A stretch of DNA of 9,695 bases from Bathymodiolus azoricus thioautotrophic gill symbiont (GTDB taxonomy: Bacteria > Pseudomonadota > Gammaproteobacteria > PS1 > Pseudothioglobaceae): NCBI RefSeq assembly GCF_001298715.1, contig NZ_CDSC02000382.1, forward strand, positions 1-9,695. Direction: 5' to 3'. Positions 1 to 5,227 of the stretch are shown in pieces. Position 1 is the stretch's first letter. Each line of letters opens with the position of its first letter. Below the pieces are notes generated by a model that saw only the letters and a program-made list of their open reading frames with translations, did no database searches and was not told the origin of the DNA. The position numbers and the translations under genes were made by a program.

Positions 1-376
1 AATTACTAATCAGCGTAAAGTGCTGCGATTCTTCAAAAGCCACTTTAATCCAATTTTGGTAAAATTGTTTAGGCATATCCTGAAATCGATATACAGCATC
101 CAAGGCAAGATTGATTGCATTAAATTCAATATGACAAATTGCATGAATGGTTTTAATAAGACCAAGGTTTGATTTGTCTCGCTGCGGCACTGATTGAAAC
201 CTTACCAACTCAGGTTTCTTAGGTCTACCTGGGTTGGGTATTTTCTGGATCTTCTGTGTGGCTTTATAATTCAGTTTCTGGTCAATGCTAAGTGATTGTA
301 GTTGCTGGGTGAGTTTGATTTTGTCATCAATAACATTACTCATTAAAGCTTGGTGTGTCAGTTCAAAGGCATTCAT
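1..376 (-). CDS. DUF455 family ferritin-like protein (partial, C-terminus beyond window)
   Basis: Reading the minus strand from the ATG at 376-374 gives 125 uninterrupted residues that run off the left edge. Visible family marks are the PGRPKKPELV stretch (residues 49-58), VPQRD (63-67), HAICHIEFNAINLALDAVYRF (about 78-98), and FEESQHF (114-120). These match the DUF455 (PF04305) ferritin-like pattern. The Glu/His residues at H78, H82, E84, E115, E116 and H119 are the probable metal ligands of a four-helix bundle. An AGGA lies just upstream of the start. The start lies inside the 3' end of rluE, overlapping it by 14 bases, so it is probably translated as the third gene of ratA-rluE-DUF455. The family's biochemical role is not well defined; an oxidoreductase or iron-binding role is inferred from the fold. 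The rest of the gene, with the second half of the metal site, is outside the window. Confidence 0.85.
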   Translation of the reverse strand, partial: MNAFELTHQALMSNVIDDKIKLTQQLQSLSIDQKLNYKATQKIQKIPNPGRPKKPELVRFQSVPQRDKSNLGLIKTIHAICHIEFNAINLALDAVYRFQDMPKQFYQNWIKVAFEESQHFTLISN

Positions 377-902
377 ATTTTCCTAGTTTTATATTATTTA
401 ACTTCCAATCGCCAATTTGTGTACGAATCAATCTAAGTGTTGGAAAACCAACATGAGCAGTCATGCGTCTAACTTGGCGGTTTTTTCCCTCAGTGATTTT
501 AAGCTCAATCCACGAAGTCGGAATATTCTTGCGTTTGCGTATTGATGGGTTTCTGCTCCAAAGCCAATCAGGCTGTTGAACGACACTTGCCTTGGCAGGT
601 TTAGTCAGTCCATCTTTTAATGCTACGCCTTGGCTCAATTGAGCAATCGCATCATGAGTAACTTTACCGTCTACTTGTACAAGATAGGTTTTTTCCTTAT
701 CAAACTTCGGGTTTGAGATTTGGTGTTGCAGTTTGCCATCATCAGTGAGTATCATCAAACCTTCCGAATCTTTATCGAGGCGTCCCGCTGGATAAAAACC
801 TTTTTCATTAATAAAGTTAGATAAGTTTTTCTCATTGCCACTAAACTGACACAGTATTCCGAATGGTTTGTTAAACAAAATAACAGACGCATGATTACCC
901 AT
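363..902 (-). CDS. rluE: 23S rRNA pseudouridine synthase RluE
   Basis: This is an RsuA-family pseudouridine synthase, 179 residues from the chosen start. The catalytic motif GRLDKDSEGL sits at residues 40-49, with the nucleophilic Asp at 43. The C-terminal signature RNPSIRKRKNIPTSW (118-131) followed by EGKNRQVRRMTAHVGFPTLRLIR (138-160) matches E. coli RluE, which modifies U2457 in the peptidyl-transferase region of 23S rRNA. Like RluE, and unlike RsuA or RluB, it has no N-terminal S4 domain. The open frame extends 11 residues upstream to an ATG at 935, but that would overlap ratA by 41 bases. The ATG at 902, which begins MGNHASVILFNKPFG, aligns with the RluE start and overlaps ratA by only 8 bases. 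No strong Shine-Dalgarno sequence is seen, which fits coupled translation from ratA. Confidence 0.93.
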   Translation of the reverse strand: MGNHASVILFNKPFGILCQFSGNEKNLSNFINEKGFYPAGRLDKDSEGLMILTDDGKLQHQISNPKFDKEKTYLVQVDGKVTHDAIAQLSQGVALKDGLTKPAKASVVQQPDWLWSRNPSIRKRKNIPTSWIELKITEGKNRQVRRMTAHVGFPTLRLIRTQIGDWKLNNIKLGKYECL

Positions 903-1326
903 AGATTTGCTTAGCACGCTCAATAAAAGCATCAAGTTGTGTATTGGAGATTGAAGTAAAGACAGGAGTGATTACCATATCAACTAGCTTTGAGGCAAAA
1001 CTAAATTCTAATTCAAGGTTTATTTTGCAAGCATTATCATTTAGTGATGTAAAAATCCAAGCACCGTTTAATTGCTTAAAGGGGCCGTCTTTAAGTTGCA
1101 TATCAATACGCACATTTGGTGTTAGTGTATTGAGCGTGGTAAAGGTCTGCTTGAATGTATTTTTATTAATACTAACCGAAGCAGTAATTTCTTGCTCGGT
1201 TTGATTTAAAATATCAGCAGATGAGCACCAGTTGAGAAACTGTGGATACTTGTCAATCTGATTAACCAGTTGATACATTTGCTCACAGGAATAAGGAACG
1301 ATGGCACTTTTAGAAATATGATGCAC
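895..1326 (-). CDS. ratA: RatA-like SRPBCC/COQ10-type protein
   Basis: This 143-residue protein has the single-domain START/SRPBCC fold of the RatA / Coq10 group. Typical marks are the N-terminal VPYSCEQMYQLV (10-21), the motif IDKYPQFLNWC (24-34), and the C-terminal helix FTSISNTQLDAFIERAKQIYG (about 123-143). RatA was named as a ribosome-association toxin in E. coli, but the family resembles Coq10 ubiquinone-binding proteins and its real role in most bacteria is probably in quinone handling. The length equals the usual family length. The start codon is GTG (1326-1324), since the frame reads GTG CAT CAT ATT, and no good ribosome-binding site precedes it. In many gammaproteobacteria ratA is divergent from smpB, exactly as here, with 10 bases between the two starts. 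It heads the minus-strand run ratA-rluE-DUF455. Confidence 0.9.
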   Translation of the reverse strand: MHHISKSAIVPYSCEQMYQLVNQIDKYPQFLNWCSSADILNQTEQEITASVSINKNTFKQTFTTLNTLTPNVRIDMQLKDGPFKQLNGAWIFTSLNDNACKINLELEFSFASKLVDMVITPVFTSISNTQLDAFIERAKQIYG

Positions 1327-1336
1327 AATATAAGTA

Positions 1337-1816
1337 ATGGCTAAGAAAAATAAAAAAACAAATGCAAATACAATTGCCGTTAATAAAAAAGCACGACATG
1401 ACTATTTTATCGAACAAACACTTGAAGCTGGACTTTCTTTAAAAGGTTGGGAAGTAAAAAGCTTGCGTGACAACAAAGTGCAGATTAAAGAAAGTTATGT
1501 TATTTTGAAAAATAACGAGCTATTTTTATTTGGTAGCCATATTTCCCCTTTGAAAAGTGCCTCTACACATGTCAATGCAGACCCAACGCGAACACGAAAA
1601 CTACTACTACATCGTTTAGAGATTAATCGTATCAAGGATAAAATCAACCAGAAGGGTGCTACTGTCGTGCCCCTTAAGTTGTATTGGTCTAAAGGCAATG
1701 TTAAATTGGAAATCGGCGTGGCTAAAGGAAAAAAGGCACATGATAAGCGTCAAGATATCAAAGAAAAAGATTGGAAAAGAGACAAACAAAGGGCGTTAAA
1801 AGAAAGCCTCAAGTGA
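1337..1816 (+). CDS. smpB: SsrA (tmRNA)-binding protein SmpB
   Basis: SmpB binds tmRNA and brings it to stalled ribosomes for trans-translation. The 159-residue sequence shows the full family pattern: AVNKKARHDYFIE (14-26), AGLSLKGWEVKSLR (31-44), a KESYV segment (51-55), RTRKLLLH (85-92), GATVVPLKLY (107-116), and the C-terminal GKKAHDKRQ (131-139). That C-terminal basic tail folds as a helix in the empty mRNA channel of the ribosome. Length is normal for the family. The gene diverges from ratA with a 10-base gap, so its promoter must lie within the ratA 5' coding region. A TATGAT hexamer at 1317-1322 is a possible -10 element, but there is no good -35 and the leader would be only a few bases. 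The upstream ribosome-binding signal is weak. No tmRNA gene (ssrA) is seen in this window. Confidence 0.97.
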   Translation: MAKKNKKTNANTIAVNKKARHDYFIEQTLEAGLSLKGWEVKSLRDNKVQIKESYVILKNNELFLFGSHISPLKSASTHVNADPTRTRKLLLHRLEINRIKDKINQKGATVVPLKLYWSKGNVKLEIGVAKGKKAHDKRQDIKEKDWKRDKQRALKESLK

Positions 1817-1819
1817 AAA

Positions 1820-1872
1820 AATACATTTTTTATTAAAAAACATTGACACAATAGGGGTTTTTTGTCTATAAT
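1820..1872 (+). promoter_or_regulatory. Strong sigma-70 promoter of the HU gene, with UP-like element
   Basis: TTGACA at 1843-1848 and TATAAT at 1867-1872 are both perfect consensus hexamers, separated by 18 bases. Directly upstream, 1820-1842 is A/T-only except for a few C bases, with T-run and A-run phased as in an UP element that contacts the RNA polymerase alpha subunit. The expected start of transcription is near 1879. The bases after the -10 (TGCGCAC) are GC-rich for this genome, a discriminator type often linked with stringent control; that last point is inference. Confidence 0.9.
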
Positions 1873-1889
1873 TGCGCACACTAACTGTT

Positions 1890-1973
1890 GAGATGTTGAG
1901 TGTGTGTCATTGTTTTCATCTCCTATCTGGTAAAGACTTTTAGTATTTTTTAATAAAAACCTCTCAAGGAGAT
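1890..1973 (+). promoter_or_regulatory. HU mRNA 5' leader with competing pairings around the ribosome-binding site
   Basis: The leader between the expected transcript start (about 1879) and the HU ATG (1978) is about 100 nt. The ribosome-binding site AAGGAGAT lies at 1966-1973. ATCTCCT at 1918-1924 is an exact 7-base complement of AGGAGAT at 1967-1973 and could hide the site. GAGATG at 1890-1895 is an exact complement of CATCTC at 1917-1922, and would hold the same strand and free the site. The two pairings cannot form together. This is seen by eye; no folding energies were computed, and a role in translation control is inference. Confidence 0.4.
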
Positions 1974-1977
1974 AAAC

Positions 1978-2253
1978 ATGAATAAATCTGAATTAATTGA
2001 TGCAATTGCATCAACAGCAAACCTTTCTAAAGCAGACGCGGCTCGCGCACTAAATGCTACAACTGAAGCTATTTCTGGCGCTATGTCTAAAGGCGACGGC
2101 GTACAGTTAACTGGTTTTGGTTCTTTTGTTGTTAGAGACCGTGCTGCTCGCACAGGCCGTAACCCACAAACTGGTGCAACTATCCAAATCGCTGCATCTA
2201 AAGTGGCTGCATTTAAAGCAGGTAAGGCACTTAAGGATGCTGTAAACGGTTAA
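1978..2253 (+). CDS. hup: Histone-like DNA-binding protein HU
   Basis: HU is a small basic protein that bends DNA and helps compact the nucleoid. The 91-residue sequence is a complete family member: N-terminal helices ([11 protein letters not shown] onward), the GFGSF motif (46-50), the DNA-binding arm with RTGRNPQTG (58-66) whose Pro63 is the intercalating tip residue, and the C-terminal helix [15 protein letters not shown] (77-91). IHF subunits share the fold, but the residues around the arm and the [11 protein letters not shown] ending are HU-like, so this is HU and most similar to the HupB type. A strong AAGGAGAT ribosome-binding site is placed 4 bases before the ATG. It has its own near-perfect promoter and its own terminator, so it is probably a highly expressed single-gene unit between smpB and rlmN. 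Confidence 0.97.
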   Translation: MNKSELIDAIASTANLSKADAARALNATTEAISGAMSKGDGVQLTGFGSFVVRDRAARTGRNPQTGATIQIAASKVAAFKAGKALKDAVNG

Positions 2254-2273
2254 TATTTAACCATTTGCAGAAT

Positions 2274-2298
2274 AAAAGCACCTTCGGGTGCTTTTTTT
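2274..2298 (+). terminator. Rho-independent terminator of the HU gene
   Basis: AAAAGCACC (2274-2282) pairs perfectly with GGTGCTTTT (2287-2295) around a UUCG tetraloop closed by a C-G pair, the most stable tetraloop class. It ends in a run of seven T residues (2292-2298). It lies 20 bases after the HU stop codon and only 3 bases before the rlmN start codon. Confidence 0.95.
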
Positions 2299-2301
2299 GT
2301 T

Positions 2302-3375
2302 ATGCCAAACAACAAACAAAACCTTTTAAATCTTAATCAGACAGCATTGACCAAGTTTTTCGAAACTTTAGGAGAGAGACCTTATCGCGTTAAACAACTG
2401 ATGCAGTGGATTTATAAATATCATGAGTTTGATTTTGATAAGATGTTAAATTTAAGTAAAAAATTAAGAGAACAACTTAATGAGGTTGCTTGTATTGAAC
2501 TTCCTGAAGTAGTGAAACAAAGTCATGCGCTAGATGGTGTGATTAAGTGGGTGATTGACACAGGTAAAGATAATTTCATAGAGACGGTATATATTCCTGA
2601 AAAAGACAGAGGTACACTATGTATTTCGTCACAAGTAGGTTGTTCATTGGCGTGCACTTTCTGCTCTACGGGTATGCAAGGTTTCAATCGTAACCTGACA
2701 ACAGCAGAAATTATCGCTCAGGTGATGATTGCCAAGCAGTATTTAAGTGACAAAGATAGGCGTATTTCTAATGTGGTTTTTATGGGGATGGGAGAGCCTT
2801 TGTTGAACGAGCAAGCGGTGTACTCGGCATGTGATTTGTTGCTGGATGATTTAGCGTTTGGGCTTTCTAGACGCAAAGTGACCATTTCAACTTCAGGTGT
2901 GGTGCCAGCACTATTGAGAATGGCAGATAGAACGTCGGTGAGTTTGGCAATTTCCTTACATGCGCCGGACGATCTTTTGCGTGATGAGTTGGTACCCATT
3001 AACCAAAAATACCCCATTAAAGAGCTGATATCAGCTTGTAAAAATTACTTAAATGCAGGCACACAAGAGCGCCATATTTTGTTTGAGTATGTGATGTTAG
3101 ATGGGGTAAATGATAGCACTGTTCAGGCTAAGAAATTAGCATTATTATTAAAAGGAATCTCAGCCAAGGTAAATTTAATTCCTTTTAACCCTTTTCCAGA
3201 AACTCAATATAAGACTTCAAAAAAGGTTACAATTGCATCATTTCAGGATGTTTTATTTGATAATGGTATTCGCACTACCACCAGACGCACGCGTGGTGAG
3301 GATATAGACGGTGCTTGCGGGCAATTGGCCGGTAAAGTTGTCGATAAGACTAAACGCACAAGAGGTATGACATGA
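2302..3375 (+). CDS. rlmN: Dual-specificity 23S rRNA (A2503) / tRNA (A37) C2-methyltransferase RlmN
   Basis: RlmN is a radical-SAM enzyme that methylates C2 of A2503 in 23S rRNA and A37 in some tRNAs. The 357-residue sequence has the CxxxCxxC cluster motif as C114, C118 and C121, the SAM-binding GMGEP at 162-166, and the two cysteines of the methyl transfer mechanism: C107 in TLCISS and C339 in GACGQLAG. The presence of C339 with the GACGQLAG ending supports RlmN over the resistance enzyme Cfr. The start is supported by the alignment of NLLNLNQ (7-13) with NLLDLNR of E. coli RlmN. No ribosome-binding site precedes the ATG, which follows the HU terminator T-run by 3 bases. The stop overlaps the next gene by ATGA. 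Confidence 0.96.
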   Translation: MPNNKQNLLNLNQTALTKFFETLGERPYRVKQLMQWIYKYHEFDFDKMLNLSKKLREQLNEVACIELPEVVKQSHALDGVIKWVIDTGKDNFIETVYIPEKDRGTLCISSQVGCSLACTFCSTGMQGFNRNLTTAEIIAQVMIAKQYLSDKDRRISNVVFMGMGEPLLNEQAVYSACDLLLDDLAFGLSRRKVTISTSGVVPALLRMADRTSVSLAISLHAPDDLLRDELVPINQKYPIKELISACKNYLNAGTQERHILFEYVMLDGVNDSTVQAKKLALLLKGISAKVNLIPFNPFPETQYKTSKKVTIASFQDVLFDNGIRTTTRRTRGEDIDGACGQLAGKVVDKTKRTRGMT

Positions 3376-3674
3376 TAGGTATGGAAGGCATTGAATATCA
3401 CCCCGGGCAAAGAAAAAAAAGTGGGGGTTTTAAGTTATGGATGTTGTTAGTTATATTTGTTGTTGTTGTTGTTGTTTATTTTTTGAGCGATGAGCAAATA
3501 CCAAAAAAATTAAACACAGGCTTGATTGTTGTTAAAGAGTCAGAGCCTGATGTAGTTAAAATTGTCTCTATCCCTGTTAATATTGAAACTACCACAAGCA
3601 ATCCAAGATCAGAAGAGCCTAAGATGCTAGAAAGTTTGGATGAGCTGAATGAGTTTTATAAAAAACAGCAATGA
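3372..3674 (+). CDS. Small single-pass membrane protein of unknown function between rlmN and ispG
   Basis: This 100-residue protein is not recognised. It has a short N-terminal segment with a positive cluster QRKKSGGFK (13-21), one strongly hydrophobic helix at about 20-38 that contains six valines in a row (30-35), and a hydrophilic C-terminal 60 residues rich in Glu, Lys and Thr. The charge pattern predicts the N-terminus inside and the C-terminus in the periplasm. It overlaps both rlmN and ispG by ATGA, so it is surely part of that unit and translationally coupled. In many gammaproteobacteria pilF and rodZ fill this interval. The N-terminus is too short to hold the RodZ helix-turn-helix domain, so a shrunken RodZ is only a loose possibility. 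An inner start at Met4 cannot be excluded. Confidence 0.75.
   Translation: MIGMEGIEYHPGQRKKSGGFKLWMLLVIFVVVVVVYFLSDEQIPKKLNTGLIVVKESEPDVVKIVSIPVNIETTTSNPRSEEPKMLESLDELNEFYKKQQ
3459..3476 (+). repeat. Six tandem GTT codons (trinucleotide repeat)
   Basis: Codons 30-35 of the small membrane protein are all GTT, so the DNA is a perfect trinucleotide repeat (six units, with a TT before it). Changes in copy number stay in frame and alter only the number of valines in the membrane helix. An A8 run lies nearby at 3413-3420, and a G5 run at 3423-3427. Confidence 0.9.
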
Positions 3675-4747
3675 AATCTACCCACAGTATCAAAAGAAGA
3701 AAATCTAAGCAAATCTTTGTTGGTAATGTTGCCATTGGTGGCAATGCACCCATTTCTGTGCAGAGTATGACTAATACTGACACACATGATGTTAAGGCAA
3801 CCGTTGCACAAATACAAGCCATTCAAAATGCAGGTGCTGATTTAGTACGCGTCTCTGTGCCAACAATGGATGCGGCAGAAGCCTTTAAAGAAATAAAAAA
3901 ACAGGTTAGTATTCCGCTCATTACCGACATTCATTTTGATTACAAAATTGCACTCAAAGTTGCTCAATATGGTGCTGATTGTCTGCGTATTAACCCAGGT
4001 AATATCGGACGAGAAGACAGAATAAAAGAAGTAGTGGCATCAGCCAAAGACCACGGAATTCCCATTCGTATTGGTGTTAATGCAGGCTCTTTGGAAAAAG
4101 ACTTGCAGAAGAAATACACCGAGCCTACCCCTGAAGCCATGGTGGAAAGTGCATTTAGGCATATCGATATTTTAGATAAACTGAGTTTTGATAATTATAA
4201 AATATCACTCAAGGCTAGTGAAGTATTTATGACAGTTTTTGCTTATAAACAATTAGCAGCACAAATTGACAACCCCTTGCATTTAGGTATTACTGAGGCA
4301 GGATCACTCAGAGCAGGCTCAGTAAAGTCTTCTATTGGCTTGGGTTTACTTCTTGCAGAAGGTATTGGTGATACTATCCGTGTTTCTCTTGCTTCTGATC
4401 CAGTAGATGAAATCAAGGTAGGATTTGATATCTTAAAGTCACTTGGCTTACGACAAAAAGGCGTTAATTTGATTGCCTGCCCATCTTGCTCACGACAAAA
4501 GTTTGATGTGATTAAGGTGGTGAATGAATTAGAAGCGCGCCTAGAAGATATTAATGAGCCAATTGATGTGGCAGTGATTGGTTGCGTGGTTAACGGACCA
4601 GGTGAAGCCAAAGCGGTATCGGTTGGGTTGACAGGTGGCGATCCTAATCTAATGTATATTGATGGTTTAACACACTCTAAAGTAAGCAATGAAGATTTGG
4701 TTGAGCAGTTAGAGATGCAAATCAGACGAAAATTAACTTCTTCTTAG
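3671..4747 (+). CDS. ispG: 4-hydroxy-3-methylbut-2-en-1-yl diphosphate synthase (flavodoxin) IspG
   Basis: IspG converts 2-C-methyl-D-erythritol 2,4-cyclodiphosphate to HMBPP, the penultimate step of the MEP isoprenoid route, using a [4Fe-4S] cluster. The 358-residue protein opens with [16 protein letters not shown] and VQSMTNTDT (30-38), has the TIM-barrel motifs [16 protein letters not shown] (86-91) and RINPGNIG (106-113), and carries the cluster cysteines C270 and C273 (CPSC) and C305 ([10 protein letters not shown], with catalytic Glu312). Length and spacing match the E. coli enzyme. The ATG overlaps the stop of the small membrane protein gene by ATGA, so it is translationally coupled. 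Its last 15 bases overlap the 3' end of the convergent DUF2062 gene. Electron supply by a flavodoxin or ferredoxin is known for the family, but no such gene is in this window. Confidence 0.97.
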   Translation: MKSTHSIKRRKSKQIFVGNVAIGGNAPISVQSMTNTDTHDVKATVAQIQAIQNAGADLVRVSVPTMDAAEAFKEIKKQVSIPLITDIHFDYKIALKVAQYGADCLRINPGNIGREDRIKEVVASAKDHGIPIRIGVNAGSLEKDLQKKYTEPTPEAMVESAFRHIDILDKLSFDNYKISLKASEVFMTVFAYKQLAAQIDNPLHLGITEAGSLRAGSVKSSIGLGLLLAEGIGDTIRVSLASDPVDEIKVGFDILKSLGLRQKGVNLIACPSCSRQKFDVIKVVNELEARLEDINEPIDVAVIGCVVNGPGEAKAVSVGLTGGDPNLMYIDGLTHSKVSNEDLVEQLEMQIRRKLTSS

Positions 4748-5227
4748 TCTTTTGTAGGCTTTTAGTCGATAAGTAAGTTGAACGGCAAAATAACCAAATG
4801 TTGAGCTAATAATAGACAATGTCAGGCAACCGAGTAAGAAAGGTTGCCAAATCGTGCCAAACACTTGCCATACATATTCTAATGACATGACAAAGTCTTT
4901 TTCTATACTGACATCTAAAATCCAAGCACCAAGTTTATAACAGCCATAAAAAATTGGTGGCATGGTAATAGGATTAGTAATCCACACTAAAGCGATTGAT
5001 ACTGGCAAGTTAGCAGCAAAAATAACAGCACTTGGCGCCGCTAAAAGCATTTGAAAAGGCACGGGAATAAAAGCACAAAACAAACCCACAGCAAAAGCTT
5101 TAGAAATAGATTTTCTATTAAAATTCCATAGACTTGAATGGTGTAAATGCTTACCAAGCCATCCTAAGTGTTTGTGATTTTTTAATTCGTTTGGATTAGG
5201 GCTATAGTGTTTTAGGAATTTTTTCAT
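4733..5227 (-). CDS. DUF2062 family inner-membrane protein
   Basis: This 164-residue membrane protein has the DUF2062 hallmark region: [18 protein letters not shown] (about 43-60), then [21 protein letters not shown] (about 73-93), where the NP-x-T-x-x-P motif is the family signature. I see about three to four hydrophobic segments: about 43-71, 73-95, and 123-150, after a 40-residue basic, cytoplasmic N-terminal part. The molecular function of the family is unknown. The ATG overlaps the dxs stop (ATGA at 5224-5227) and there is no separate ribosome-binding site, so it is made from the dxs transcript. Its own 3' end overlaps ispG by 15 bases in a convergent arrangement. Any tie to isoprenoids is suggested only by these neighbours. 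Confidence 0.9.
   Translation of the reverse strand: MKKFLKHYSPNPNELKNHKHLGWLGKHLHHSSLWNFNRKSISKAFAVGLFCAFIPVPFQMLLAAPSAVIFAANLPVSIALVWITNPITMPPIFYGCYKLGAWILDVSIEKDFVMSLEYVWQVFGTIWQPFLLGCLTLSIISSTFGYFAVQLTYRLKAYKRLRRS

Noticed and set aside
944..1204. Open frame of 86 codons on the plus strand inside ratA
   Set aside because: It lies antisense to the recognisable RatA sequence and has no family features.
1816..1831. AAAAAAT-AC-ATTTTTT palindrome after smpB as a terminator
   Set aside because: The stem is only A-T pairs with a 2-base loop. It is better read as part of the A/T-rich UP-like region of the HU promoter.
4243..4689. Open frame of 148 codons on the minus strand inside ispG
   Set aside because: ispG in the other strand is certain, and the antisense protein is of low-complexity, Ser/Pro-rich shadow type.
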